Notes: generated by a model from the sequence alone, not told the origin. Shown: positions 1 through 12,398, numbered from the stretch's first letter. The stretch is DNA of 64,000 bases from Dastarcus helophoroides (GCA_028583605.1 CM053330.1:32989619-33053618), one strand, 5' to 3'. Translations and numbers: made by a program.

Positions 1-112
1 GTTTGCAGAGAATACAACATTCTCCCTGGAAATTACACGATAGAAAAGGAAAAACCCGGACAGGCTGTCTGCCCTTATGATCCGAATCATAACTCAACGG
101 CTATCTATATCG
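1..112 (+). CDS. Sema1a: Semaphorin-1A, Sema-domain exon (5' end outside window)
   Basis: First visible exon of a transmembrane semaphorin, a cell-surface axon-guidance ligand and receptor that signals through plexin A. In frame 1 it reads VCREYNILPGNYTIEKEK and then GQAVCPYDPNHNST, the cysteine-rich segment of the Sema beta-propeller that precedes the DGELYTGTVADFSG block of the next exon. The exon ends at 112 before a GTGAGT donor and leaves one base of a split codon (phase 1). The TTTGCAG at 2-8 looks like an acceptor, but the VC residues encoded there match the family, so the exon probably continues to the left of the window. The next exon lies 13.5 kb downstream. The upstream exons (signal peptide and N-terminal propeller blades) are not in the window. 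Recognition rests on remembered similarity to insect Sema1a; identity is very likely. Confidence 0.9.
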
Positions 113-370
113 GTGAGTATAATAAAAACTGAGTTTTCTTTTTTATTAGTTTTTGCTGACCGCGCATTATCTACCCCCGGTTTTTACCGTCATCATCGTT
201 ATTTGAAAAATATACTTTAATCGTTGGCGGTAAATAAAAAAGCTAATTAGATTTTGGTGTGACATTTGACAGGACAGAAGTTGTACAGTGATCCACTCTA
301 TAACGAGACTGGTTATAACAGTGAATGCTCTTGCTTGTTGTTATGTTTAGACAGTATTGTCTGTAACGAA

Positions 371-400
371 AATCGCATATAATGAGCATTATATGCGATT
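371..400. repeat. perfect 14-bp palindrome
   Basis: AATCGCATATAATG at 371-384 and its exact reverse complement at 387-400 are separated by two bases. It lies at the 5' border of a Penelope-like coding fragment and could be an insertion-junction or snap-back product. No function is shown. Confidence 0.7.
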
Positions 401-807
401 ATATAAGGATTAAACGCGATTTGGCTTCGAACTCCCGACAATTGCTCGAGTTCCATCTGGAACTATCGAGTAGGTTGTCGGCCGAACATTGGAGTCATTT
501 CGACGCCATATCCTATAATCAGTCCGAAAAAACTTTTGAATTAGAAAATCTGAAACCCAAGAAGAAATTCGAATCCCTAAGTCCTAGGGTCAAAACTTAT
601 ACTTTAGTCTCAAAAACGGTGGTCAATTTGTCTTCCCGTCCACTGTGGGATAACGAACACATCTTATCTAAAGGACTGAATTTTGCTGTCGCCCCAAAAA
701 AAATTCCAACTGAGAAAATAATCAGTGCAGTAGAGTCTTCCATCAGAACTCTCCCCAAAAAGGCAGCAGATCCTATTCCTTTCCAAAAATTTCCCACAGA
801 AGGTTAA
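382..807 (+). pseudogene. Penelope-like retroelement, N-terminal ORF fragment
   Basis: An open frame of 141 codons inside the first Sema1a intron. The stretch ILSKGLNFAVAPKKIPTEKI followed by ISAVESSIRTLP resembles the conserved N-terminal segment (LSxGLNF...P..IP) found ahead of the reverse transcriptase in Penelope-like elements with a GIY-YIG endonuclease. Neither the reverse transcriptase nor the GIY-YIG part follows. The frame ends at 807 and the DNA turns at once into AT-rich repeat, so this is a truncated copy. Short end-like sequences of what may be the same class recur at 6.3, 12.4, 30.6, 38.9 and 48.8-49.7 kb. The family call is from memory of the motif and is moderately sure. Confidence 0.5.
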
Positions 808-2095
808 ATTTTGAAAAAAATAATCAAACACTAAAAGTAGTTGCCTCTAAAAAAGACGAATTTTAAATAAAAAATTGGACGAACAGATGTTGTTGGCATA
901 AAAGTGGGGAAATTTCGAAAAGACGATTTTAAGAAAAATGTCGAAATTTCGATAAAAATAGGAATTTCAGAAAAAAATCTAAATTTCCAAATATAAATTT
1001 AAAAAAAAACAAATTTTAAAGAAAAGATCGAAATTTCGAAAACAAAGACCAATTTTGAAAAAAAAGTCGTCTTTTCCAAAAATAATAAATACCGAATTTT
1101 GAGATAAATATGAAAATTTCTAGAAAATGGTAAATTTTAAGCAAACAGTCAAGATATCTTCGAAGTTCTAATTGTAACAGGTAGAAAGCCAAATTTTAAG
1201 AAGGAAGTCAAATTTTATGAATAAAAACAAAATTAAAATAAAAACGAATTTTGAAAGATAAAAATCAAAATTTCAAGAAAAAGACTAATTCGGAGAAAAA
1301 AATTGAATTTTTGCATCGAAAATCAAATTTTGACGACAGGCGTTTATAAAAAAAAAATGAATTTTTAAAAAATAAAGATATCCAGAAGAAGATGAATTTC
1401 GATAAGTAATATTAAAATTTTTAAAAATGAAAATGAATTATGAAATAAAAATTGGAGGAAATTTTGTTAAACTTTGAAAAAAGAGCAAATTTTCAGAGAA
1501 ACTTCCAATTTTTCGGTTGAATATTCATTTTTTCTTGACTACTTAGGTCAGAGGGAAACAAGTGCCCCATCATGACGTCAGAAAATGTCCAGTACTGAGA
1601 TAAAAATCAACATTTTTAGAAAACTGCTTAAAATAAAGCTCGAAAACTTTGAAATTTTCATAGAAAATTTTTTAGGATTTTTGTCTTTACAAAATTTAAG
1701 AATTTCCAAAAAAATGTTTTCATAGTTTCTACTTTTTCATCAAAAGATAGACTAAATTTTAAAAAAAGGCAAATTTTGATCAACAATTCCAAATTCGCAG
1801 AAATTCGAGTATTAAAAAAGTAGAAATTTTTAAAAAGGATCGAATTTTGAAAAATGCAAATTGTGAAGAAAGGAAACGACAAAGATTTTGATTAAAAAAA
1901 AGTCAAATATTAGTAATAAATTCGAAATTTCAAAATAAAAAGACAAATTTTGCGAAGAAAGGAATGTTGAGAAAAAAGTCAAGATTTCGATTGAATTTCA
2001 AAATGTCAAGGAAATCACGAATTTTGAAAAAAAAATGTTACTTTTTAGAAAATCCCACTTACAATTAGCTAAATATAAATTTTCGATCCTTTAAC
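808..2095. repeat. A-rich degenerate GAAATTTTGAAAAAGTC repeat block
   Basis: Very AT-rich DNA made of variants of AAATTTCGAAAAAAAGTC with no exact unit. The + strand is A-rich throughout (runs of A between AAATTT or TCGAAA cores). A less simple island near 1530-1590 (TTGACTACTTAGGTCAGAGG) resembles one at 17240-17300 in another A-rich block, so blocks share more than base composition. Small open frames here are chance results of low complexity. Confidence 0.75.
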
Positions 2096-2619
2096 CCAGC
2101 GCCTATGTTAATCTTTATATATAAAAATGGAAACTGAGTGATTATATATCAACGCACAGCCCAAACCGCAAACTTTAGGAACTCGAAATTTTGCACAAAC
2201 GTTCTTTTTGTAATGTAAGCGCCCACTAAGAAGGGATTTTTGGAAATTCGACCTCTCAGGGGATCTATAGGGGCGTCAAACGTACGCTCTCACGTCTGAC
2301 AGTGTGCCAAATTTCGGTGTCTAAATTCGAGTGGGCAGACAGCAAATTAAGATTTTTGATTGTTGTATTTTTGAATAAATAACCGTTTTTGTTCATTGAA
2401 CATTTTAGTTTATCGATTAAACTGAAGAATGACTGTGAGATTGCTAAGTATAGGGATGCACAAGATTTTTAAAACATCGATACTCTATTCAATTGATGTT
2501 TTGATAAAGATCGATATGTTTCGATACATCGGCAAATTTATTCGATATTCGATGTTTCATATAAATGCCATAGAGCAGGACTTCTCAACCAGCGAGGCTC
2601 TCTTCTCATAATTTCGCTT
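2096..2619. repeat. probable dispersed-repeat remnant, less AT-rich
   Basis: Intronic stretch between two repeat blocks. It contains TTATATATAAAAATGG followed by CACAGCCCAAACCG and GAAATTTTGCACAAACG, a phrase order I associate with dispersed arthropod transposon ends. I see no coding capacity, terminal repeat or target duplication, so the class is left open. Confidence 0.3.
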
Positions 2620-3849
2620 TTTTCAGAATTCCTACTTTTTAAAATAAATTTGTACTCATTTAAAAGTAAGACTTTTAATTTTGACTTTTTCAAAATTCGA
2701 CATTTATGTAATAAACAACTTCTGCTTCTATTTAAAACTTAGATTTTTTTTATTAAACTTCAAAAATTGCAATTATTTATAAAAGTTTCAGTTTTAAAGC
2801 TTTAAATTTTTTTGAAAATGTAGAGTTTTTTGAACGACTGAAATTTTTTACGATTTTATTTGAAAATTAGGACTCTCTCCAAAATCTGAATTTTTCCAGA
2901 TTTTTAACTTTTCCTCAACTTCCGATGTTTTTTAAAATTTTTTCTTTTTAAAATGTCAACTTTAATTTTTAAAAGGTTCCATCTTTTCGACCTTTCTGGA
3001 AAATTTTGAAATTTCATTTTTGACAGTCTCAACTTTATTGATAATTTTGAAATTTTTTTAAATTTTTTATTGTTTATTTTAATTCCCGAATGTTTTCAAA
3101 GCTTCGAATTTCTTTGGAAGTCTTGATTTTTCAATATTCCATTTTTTAATTAAACTTTAAAATAAAAATCAATCTTAATGGTACATTCGATTTAATTCAA
3201 ACTTTGCTTCCACTTTTTTTGAAACTTGCTCCTTTGTTATTGAAAACCTTCATTGTTGTCAACAATTTTAAATGTTTATATTAAAATTTCGAGATTTTTC
3301 ACAATTTTGACTTATGTTTTCAAATTTTCGCACTATTTCCGAGATTTTAGCTTTTTTTTTTGAAATTACCTTTTACAGATTTCGAATCTTGTTTAAAATG
3401 TATCAGTTTTTCCAAATGTTGACTTCTTCGAAAATATGAAACTTTTTTCAAAATATTTTTTAAAACAGTTTTTAATTTCGAGTATTTTTGAAAATTTCCT
3501 GATTTATTCAGTTTTTCAGTTTTTTTGAAAATGTTGACTTATTTCGAAAATCGCTTTGTTAAAATTTTCTAACCATTTTTAATATTTTGATTTTTTAAAT
3601 TTGTACGAATTTTCTTTATAATTTCGACTTTTTTTTTGAAAAGTTTAACTTTTTATAAAATTTCGGGATTTTTCAAAATTTATTTATTAAATTTCTTTTT
3701 TTTCAAATTTTTACTATTTTGGAAAAGTTGACTTTCTTAAAAATTGCGACATTTTTTAGAAATTCATCTATTTTTCAAAATATTAAAAAAAATTTCGGTT
3801 TTTTGTTTTTTAAAAATCCAGATTTTTTTAAATTGAGTTGTTTTTTTAA
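2620..3849. repeat. T-rich degenerate repeat block
   Basis: The same short theme as the A-rich blocks but in the opposite orientation: TTTTCAAAATTTCGACTTTT variants dominate, so the + strand is T-rich. At about 3850 the polarity flips to A-rich and stays so to about 5340. The pair may be a large, imperfect inverted arrangement. Nothing coding is seen. Confidence 0.75.
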
Positions 3850-5345
3850 AAGAAAGTGGAAATTCTCCACATAGTAAAAATTTCGAAAAAAGTCAAAATT
3901 TTCAAAAATGTCGGAGGCTTTTATAGAAAGTTAAAACTTCTAAAAAAGTTAAGCCAAATTTTCGAAAAAAAGTTTTAAATTTTTAAAAATAGTCTGAAAT
4001 TTAAAAAATATTCGCATTTATGTAGAAATGTCGAGATTTAAAAAAAATGAAGAATTTTCAGTAAAATCTGCTGAACACCCAAATTTTCGAAAAGCCTAAA
4101 TTTTGAAAAAAGATCAAAAGTATCAAAAATTTCGAAATTTTTGTTGATTAAAACTTTGAAAAAAAAGTTAAAAAGTCACAAATCCTGAAAAGAAAATCAA
4201 TTTTAAAAAAATGTTGAAGTTTTCAAAGATAAAATGATTTTCAAAAATGCCAAAATGTTGAATAAGAACATTTTGAAAAAAGTTCAAATTTTGAAAATAA
4301 ATCAAAAACTATAAAACGCAACGAAATTTTTTCAAAATAATCCAAAATTTCATCAGGAGTCGATAAAAAACAATCAATACTTTCAGATAAAGGCGAAATT
4401 TGAAAGAAAGTGGAAGTTTTTAAAAATCAAAATTTTTCAAAATGACGAAATTTCGAAAAATTTCAACATTTTCTTAGAAAATTAAGATTTGAAAAAATCA
4501 AACTTTTGAAGAATTATGTCAACATTTTGAAAAGGTACTGCTAACAGTCGACCTTTCCAAAAAATTCAAGAATTTTGATAAAATGAAGAAATTTTCAAAA
4601 AACCTTTAAAAAAATAAAAATTTTGAAAAATAAAGTAGAAATTTGGAAAAAATGTCAGAATTTTCAAAAAGTTAAAGTTTCCGAAGGTGTCAACATTTTC
4701 GAAATTAATGTCCACACATTTAAAAGCCAAATTAAAAAAAAAACAACATTTTTTAAAGAGAGAGATTTAAAAAAAGTCGAAATTTAGAAAATCGAAAGTC
4801 TGAAAACCCCAAATTTTTAAAAGAAGTCGAAATTTTGCAAGAATACAATTTTTCCAAAAAAAATGGACATTTTAAAAGATCTTCTGTAACAAGCTTTCAA
4901 AATCTAGAATTTTTGAGAGAGGATTTAAAAAAAAATATCGAAATTTTTAAAAAAGTAGAGTTTTCAAAAAAATTGATATGTTGCATAGTCAAAAATTGTA
5001 TGGAAAAATATTTTCAAGCGAAAGTTTTGAAAAAGTCGAAATTTTGATACAAAATTCGTTAAAAAAACTCGACATTTTGATTTTTCCAGAGAAACGAAAA
5101 TTTCAGAAATTTTAAATTAAAGAAATTGAAATCTTTAAAGTCAAATTTTTGAAAAAGGGGAACTGTTCGATACGTTGAATATCGGTAAAGAAAATCAAGA
5201 TTTTCAGTAAAGTAAAGTGATGAAAATATTGAAAAAAGTTTAGATTTTCGAAAAATTCAAAAGTTTGAAAAGAGGCGAAATTTTAAAAGTCGAAATTTTA
5301 TAAAAACACTAAATTTAAAGACGTGGACATTTCTAAATTTAAAGC
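3850..5345. repeat. A-rich degenerate repeat block (polarity opposite to previous)
   Basis: Variants of GTCGAAATTTTCAAAAAAGT on the + strand, continuous from the polarity switch near 3850 to the Harbinger-like MITE. The small frame at 4835-5047 is Lys/Phe/Ser-rich translation of this repeat and is not treated as a gene. Confidence 0.75.
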
Positions 5346-5376
5346 GGTCCCTAATTATAACAAAGTTCTATTCTAA

Positions 5377-5652
5377 AGCCGCGTGCAGACTTGAACCACT
5401 TCGCGAACCGAACATCGTCACAAACCGCGCCACGTCTAGTTTGGATGTCCCAAGTGAACCACGTTACGAACCTGATAAGTTGCTGTGTGGGGCCCACAAC
5501 TTGTCAGTCTTACAGCATCGCATCAAAGGATGGTTATAAAGCATATGCAACTCAACAACAACAAAAAAACGCGTTGCAGTTGCAGAATGAGGTTTGATTG
5601 GAGATTCGCGACGTGGTTTGGTTCTCGACGCGACTCAGCTGTATATGCGGCT
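5377..5652. mobile_element. Harbinger-like MITE with TAA target duplication
   Basis: A 276-bp segment richer in GC than its surroundings. It begins AGCCGCGTGCAGACT and ends with the inverted form ACTCAGCTGTATATGCGGCT. TAA lies directly outside both ends (5374-5376 and 5653-5655), the size and type of duplication made by PIF/Harbinger transposases. There is no transposase frame, so it would be non-autonomous. Only the outer 6-7 bases of the ends match exactly; the rest of the terminal repeat is diverged, hence moderate confidence. Confidence 0.5.
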
Positions 5653-6312
5653 TAATACTAATAACAAATAAGCACAAATAGTAATGCTGTGATTAAATAC
5701 TATTGTTGTTCCATTATAAATTTTAGTGCTAATTATTTACGTAAGTAGTATTTGTCTGATCAAATATATTCTATTATTGAAGGGATTCTGTTAAAATTAA
5801 TGTATGAATTCCATATGGAATGAAATGGAATGCTTACGTAAACAAACAGTAATAGTTGGAGAATAAACACTAATTAAAATGTATCAGCATGTAAAGGTGT
5901 GTATAGAATTGGTGGTCTGTGTACGCCGAACGTACTAATTTCCGCTGAAACAGAGAATATATTTTCCTGTAAGGGAAATATCAGCACAGTGGCCAAATTG
6001 AACGCAAAGCAAATTTTGCCGCTTTAATTTAATTAACTTAGATACTCCACTTGAATTGATTATCTCAAATAACGCGTCTCGAAAGGACTAATTAATCCTC
6101 TTCGTTCTAAGAAATATGTGAGGATTAAATAAAACTAAATGGCACATGCACAATACGCTCAGCTAATGCGATGGCTTAATTCGAACAATATAGACAAATG
6201 TGCTTTATCCTAAATGGCAACACATAAATTTCAACAGATATTATACTTGCTTACAGAAGCTAGGATTGCTATCGATAACGATATATGAATGTTTAAAAAC
6301 ATCGATTTTTTT
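5653..6312. other. intron DNA, nothing recognised
   Basis: Non-repetitive looking sequence of ordinary AT content inside Sema1a intron 1. I see no coding pattern, terminal repeats or RNA gene. Confidence 0.5.
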
Positions 6313-6360
6313 AGGTGGAACAGACTGGTCCTTGGTTATCTTCAAAATTTGAAATACAAT
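6313..6360. mobile_element. Penelope-like end sequence, partial copy
   Basis: Contains GGTGGAACAGACTGGTCC and TTGGTTATCTTCAAAA, the phrase shared with copies near 30584, 38925, 48970 and 49461. Here the downstream part (ACCAAGAAAGATTAAAAA and ACGCGTTTCGA) is absent. A Jockey-type ORF1 starts just downstream. Confidence 0.5.
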
Positions 6361-6370
6361 AGTCAAGCTA

Positions 6371-7663
6371 GTGCGATTAAAGTGTAGTGAAATGACTGCG
6401 AGAACAGAGATGTTTGTTCTCCAATGGAATTGTGCGACAATGAAGAGAAAAAAGCTAAAGACCTACCAAAGGGCAACAAGCCCGACATCCGACGACGATT
6501 TTGAAAATATGTCGATAGAGGCATTAAAGGAAATCCTTTTATTGATAGAGACGGCAATAAAAGACAAAGTAAGTGACTTGAGCGCTACACAAAATGTAGA
6601 ATGCTTGGTTGCTGAAGAAAAGAAGAAAGATTTAATCTTAACACAAAATGAAGAAGAAAGCGAAGAAAATACTGAAAATCTCGTCGTTAACTCAGAGAGT
6701 ATAACGATGGAAAAGAAAAGAGAAGAAAAGGAAAAGCGCGTAATGCGCAAGAAGATTGAAGAATTCAAAATAACGGCTATTCAAGCAAAGCCAAGCAAAA
6801 GTAACAACAAAACTCGTGAAAGAAAATGACAGGTACCTCCAGTTATTCTGCGGGAGTAGAAAAATTGGACGGTAACCGCGAATACCATGAAGACGAAGAA
6901 AATTGAATACATCAAGGCACAAACGAGCAAAGATGGAATAAAAATCTATCCTACTCGCCCCGAAGATCATCAAGCCCTTGTTAAGGAACTCAAGGAAAAG
7001 AAAATTCAGTACCACACGTACTCCCTTTCAGAGGAAAGAAACCTCAAGGTAGTACTGAGAGGAATTCCCACTTTCCTAAAGGAAAAAGAAGTTGAAGCCA
7101 ATTTAAAGGAAAAAGGATTTCATCCAACTAAAGTTATTCGGATGTACAAGAGAAGCAAGGAGAGAACAATAATGCCGCTCGTCTTTGTTGAGCCAAACCA
7201 AGACGGGAAGAAGCTTTACGAAATAAAAACCTGCTGCGGCCTAGATATAGGAGAAGAGGCCCCCAGGAGAAGAAAAGACGTCGGGCAGTGTTTCAACTGC
7301 CAGAGCTACGGACACACACAGGAGAATTGCCACGCGGACCCAATCTGCGTCAAATACGGGCAAAAGCATGCGACGAAGACTTGCGAACTTCCGAAAACGA
7401 CGCCGGCAAAATGCGCCAACTGCGAAGGAACTCACCCTGCGAGTTATGGCGGTTGTCCCGCAATACCGAAAATCAAAAACGGCAAAATAAATACTGCGAA
7501 GAGAATCGAAGGAGTCTCTTACGCAAGTAAAGCTAGGGTGAAGATAGCAAAACAAGAAGACAGAAAAAAGAGAAAACGGAAAGGCAAAGAAACAGGAAGA
7601 AAGCGAAAACAGGAAGGAAAAAAGAGAAGACAAAAGGGCAAAGGTAAGCATTATTTTGTGTGA
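6371..7663 (+). pseudogene. Jockey-type non-LTR retrotransposon ORF1 (Gag-like), two in-frame stops
   Basis: One reading frame (6371-7663) encodes a nucleic-acid-binding Gag-like protein broken by TGA at 6827-6829 and TAG at 6857-6859. The part before the stops is Glu/Lys-rich. After them a segment with VVLRGIPTFLKEKEVEANL and FHPTKVIRM matches the PRE_C2HC domain found beside zinc knuckles in Jockey/X-element ORF1. Then follow CCHC knuckles beginning CFNCQSYGHTQENC, a second degenerate one where CVKYGQKHATKTC has lost a cysteine, and a third beginning CANCEGTHPASYGGC. The C-terminal tail is Lys/Arg-rich. ORF1 of these elements coats the RNA during retrotransposition. No ORF2 follows, so this is a dead partial copy in the sense orientation of the Sema1a intron. 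Confidence 0.8.
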
Positions 7664-9750
7664 CATGATAATGCAGTTTCCCACCTCAGGAGCATCGACA
7701 AAGGAAGTTAACAACTTCATAGAGAAGATGCAGGAAGATAGTCGAGTAAAACAAGAAGACAGGAAGCAGTCTACTAACCCCGGGTTTTTCTATGAAAATC
7801 TTGCCTACGCTCATATCCAGGATATTTCATGAATCATGGAAATTTATGTTCTTTTTTTTTCATAAAATTGTTTGACATTTTCTTTCCAAAATTTTTACAT
7901 AGAACAATATAGCTTAGGCGGGCCACGTCTTGCTCATCCCTGGTTTAGATCAACTTGTTTCAGTGTGACTTCTACTGATGCCTTTAGAAGAAAATTGCAT
8001 ATTAAACTCGAGTAATCTGTCCTCCAATTCAGCTTAACGACATGCCAAAACTTCTACCACGAACAACAAAGCTGATTCACTAGTTTTACAATTAAAAGTC
8101 CCGGATCAAGTTGTTCCTTATAGTGCAAAGTTTACCAACTCGAGAGCCGCAATTAGTGGAATTTTAATTTAAAAAGTTGGGACGTATGAAATGCAAAGGA
8201 GCACAACTTTATCTCCTTAATGGAATTTTTTATTGTTATCTCGATGCGGACCGCCCAACTGGAAAAAGCAAAAGTTTCAGTAGTCATCTCGGTAAATTCA
8301 GAAATGAATCATTTTTAGTATCTCGGCTTCGTCCTATCTCATGACCTGTCAGTGCGATAGCTTTGCCTTCGAGACCCACCAAAACGCATTTTTAACGATT
8401 TCCATTTGCTCCGGACATTTAGAGGATGACTTGTGCGATATATCAGACAACAAATCACGCTCTTCGATAACGCAGAAGTTATAAAAATGTAAATAATCGC
8501 TAAATGGTACTTTCGCTTACGAGAAATGGAGATGAATTATCCGCGCAAAAAATATAAGTAGGTCGAAAATCAATTTTTTGACGTCGAACACTTCGCTGAT
8601 GGTGGGATGGCAGGGATATCAGTGAGACACTACCCTTCTGATACATTTCTTCTAACAGACACATTAATTATAAAGAACAATTAAAAAATCTCCTCCTAGA
8701 CCAGATTTACTGAATAAACAAGTAAACGAAAACTAATAAAACCATGTCAAGAAAGTTCAACAGAAGCTATTACAATTTTGTAGACTGCTGTTGTGGGTGT
8801 ATTGTGCTAAATGCTTATTTCTGTTTTGTCTGCCTAATTAGGAATTCTCCACAAAGTATTGGCGATTTAAAACACCTTGGTGAAAAATTAAAAAAAAAAT
8901 AAAATAAGCTTAACACATGTAAGTAACACGATAGATTATCCATTTTTGCTTAAGATAATTTCAATACACAATCTTCGATAAAACTTGGATTTCCGGCGGG
9001 CGAGTCTCATTCTACGTGTTCAAACAGTACCACCATCTTCTCCAAAGTTTATTGCAAGTGTTACGTTAATCTTCCAGTTTCAATTAACGTTTTTACAGCT
9101 TTCTGGTGCAAACTTGGAGCTAATTCGTTTGTTGGATAAAAGCGACGACGTCTGCCTCCCGCTGACAACCAAACATGCATAAAATGTCTTCATTATTTGT
9201 GCTCGTTATTCCGAGCATACATTGCCAGCGTGAAGTCTGTCCTCTTTGAAGTGTATCCTATGTGAACGTGACACAAGTCCGATAAAACACATCCGTAACT
9301 GAATTAATTTAGCCATTATTTTTCCAATAGTCCCTTACAAATAGATTTTCTTGTTTGACTGGGGTTTCTTACGAATTTTATCCTTGTTTCTCTTACGGTT
9401 TCGTTAACTGGATATATTCGCCAATGTCTCGGTGAAAATTGATATCAACTTTCCAGAATGGAGGACGGAATTAAATTGGAGACCGAATCCCAATACAAGT
9501 CTGTTCTTTTCATTTTTACAGAATGAGTGGGTAGTTGGGCAGAAGTTCTATATTCATGTTTAAGCGGCGAATTCCTCACGAGAAATTTCATTAGACAAAT
9601 TGTTCTGTCCGTTACGGAGTCCCAAAGACATCTCAAAATTAGTTTTTTATACCGTTCAGAGGAACTATAAAAGATGTTTCTAGAGGCGGATTTACTAGCT
9701 GATGCCCACGCCTTCGTCTACGTAAAAGAAGAGGAAGGATTATTGGGTCT
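7664..9750. other. intron DNA; possible shifted Gag tail at its start
   Basis: From 7671 a different frame stays open for about 50 codons (begins MQFPTSGASTKEVNNFIEKM) and could be the frameshifted C-terminus of the preceding Gag-like ORF. The remainder to about 9750 is ordinary intron sequence in which I see no gene or clear repeat. The frames at 8985, 9445 and 9674 have no family signature. Confidence 0.45.
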
Positions 9751-12395
9751 CCTTTTTGAAAATTCCCATTTTTTTTTGAAGAGCTTGATTTTAATTGAAA
9801 ATTTCAACATATTTCGAAAATTTCAATATTTCGACTCCCAAAATGTCAACTTTTTATCGAAATTTTTACCTAATTTTGAAAATATCGATTATTTAAAAAT
9901 TTTGACCTTTTAAAAATTTCAATTTTTTTGAAATTTTGATAATTTAAAATTTAAATCTCTGGCTTACTTGGATATTTTTTGATTATTTAAAAACTATACT
10001 TTTTTATAGTTTATCTTTATTAAAATTTTTCTTTTTTTGGAAATTTCACCTTTTTTGAAAGATTCCTTTTTAATATTTAAAATTTTTTTTTGAATTTTTT
10101 GACTTGTCTCGAAATTTCGAAGTTTTTGGAAAATGTTGACTTATTTCAAATGCTTGACTCTATTTTTGAAAATGTTGATCTTTTTTTTAAGTACTAACTC
10201 GAAATTTCAAATTCTTTGCAAATCTGACTATTTTTAAATTCGATTTTTTCTATATAACATTTCAATTCTTTTTGAAAATTTGAATTTTTTGAACGTTTCG
10301 ACTTTTCAAATTGATTCTATTAAAGTGTTTGATTTTTTTTAGTTCGAGTTTGTCTTAAAATTTTGACTTTCTGAAACTGATGACTTTTGTGAAGCTTCAC
10401 TACGAATTTTATAGAAAATCTGTGCTTTCTTGGAAAATCTTTGTTTCCTTAAACATTAAGACTTTTTTCACCATTTCGACTTCACATTTTAAAAACGAAT
10501 TTCAAATTTGATTTTTTCTAAAACATTTCAATTCTTTGTAAAAATTTTAATTTTTTGAATGTTTCGGATTTTAAAATTGATTCTGTTAAAGGGTTTGGTT
10601 TTTTTTTTTAATTCGAGGTTGTCTCAAAATTTTGACTTTCTGCAACTGACGACTTTTTTGAAGTCTTTCTACGAATTTTATTGAAAATTTTCGCTTTCTT
10701 GAACATTTCGACTTTTTTTTACCATTTTGACTTCATATTTTAAAACTAATTTCGAATTTTGCAGTTTTTTAATTTCGACTTTTTTCAAATCCTAAGTTAT
10801 TTTATAAATGTCAACACTTTCATAATTTCACTTTTCTTCAAGATTTTTATTTATTAGCGTATTTTTTAAAATTTTTACGCAAAATTGTAATCTTTTCTCA
10901 AAATTGTGACTTTTTAAAAATTTTTTTTTTCTATAAATGTGGTTATGTTGAAAATATTTATTTTTGAAACCTTCTACTTTGCATTTAAAAAATTCCACCT
11001 TTGTTCAGTCTTTCAACAATTTCTCAAAATTTTGATCTTTTTTGAAAATCTTCTTTTCAAAAGTTTAAATGTTTGTTTTGATTTTATTTCAATGTTTTAA
11101 ATTTTTTGGAAAATTTTTGACTTTTTTCATATTTTTGACCTTATTTTTGAACATTTTGACTTTTTTCAAAATTCTCATCTTGTTATTGAGAATGTAGACT
11201 TTTTAAAAATTTTCATCCAAAATTTCAACCTTTTTGAAATCTGACTGTTTTTAAATTCGCTTTTTTAAAAACATTTCAATTCTTTTTTAAATGTTAATAT
11301 TTTGAAAAGTTCGATCCTTAAAAACGTGACCTTTTTCAAAATTTTGATTCTCTTAAAATGACGACTTTTTTGAAAAATCTGACTTTTCGATTTTTATTGA
11401 AAATCTTGACTTTCTTATACATTTCGACTTTTTTTTAACATTTCAAGTTTATATTTTGAAAATTTCGAATTTACTTTTCCATTTCTTAAAAATTGTGTTT
11501 AATTTTTTTTTAATTCGAGTTTGTCTCAAAATTTTGACTTTCTAAAACTGACGACTTTATTGAAGTATCTCTAGGAATTTTATTGAAAATCTGCTTTCTT
11601 GAACATTTCGACTTTTTTTACCATTTCGACTTCATATTTTAAAAACGAATTTCAAATTCGATGTTTTCTAAAACATTTCAATTCATTTTGAAAATTTGAA
11701 TTTTTTGAATGTTTCGACTTTTCAAATTGATTCTGTTAAAGTGTTTGATTTTTTTTAATTCGAGTTTGTCTCAAAATTTTGACTTTCTGAAACTGACGAC
11801 TTTTTTGAAGTCTTTCTACGAATTTTATTGAAAATTTTCGCTTTCTTAAACATTTCAACTTTTTTTTACCATTTCGACTTCATATTTTAAAAACGAATTT
11901 TGAATTGTGCAGGTTTTTAAATTCGACTTTTTTCAAATCTTAAGTTATTTTATAAATGTCAATACTTGACAATTTCACTTTTTTTCAAGATTTTTATTTA
12001 TTTTTGTGTTTTTTAAAATTCTTACACAAAATTGTAATCTCTTTTCAAAGTTGTGACCTTTTAAAATTTTGATTTTTTTCTATAAATGTGATTATGTTAA
12101 AAACTTTTATTTTTGAAAACTTCTATTTTTCATTTAAAAAATTCCACCTTTCTTCAGTCTTTCAACGATTTCTCGAAATCTTGATCTTTTTTGAAAATCT
12201 TCTTTTCAGAAGTTTAAATGTGACTTTTTCATATTTTTGACCTTATTTTTGAACATTTTGACTTTTTTTCAAAAATACAAATCTTGTCCCCTGAAACCAA
12301 CCAAACTTCCATTTTCTCTCAAAAATCTAGGCCCCTTCCGGGAAATTTTATAACTCTTTCCTCAAAATTTCGACTTTTTTCGGGTTTATCTGTTT
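9751..12395. repeat. T-rich degenerate repeat block with internal ~1.1-kb duplication
   Basis: Continuous TTTTGAAAATTTCGACTTTT variants, T-rich on the + strand. Longer phrases recur at a distance. TAAGTTATTTTATAAATGTC is found at 10793 and 11941 in matching contexts, and CATTTCGACTTTTTTTTACC with its surroundings near 10705 and 11600-11870. The block therefore grew partly by segmental duplication of about 1.1 kb as well as by slippage. Confidence 0.7.
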
Positions 12396-12398
12396 TTT

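Noticed and set aside
1..9. TTTGCAG at the window start as a splice acceptor
   Set aside because: The bases before AG code for VC, which fits the semaphorin family, and the frame continues without a break, so the exon very likely extends further left.
5391..5597. 68-codon frame in the GC-richer island near 5.4 kb
   Set aside because: It lies inside the Harbinger-like MITE and has no protein signature.
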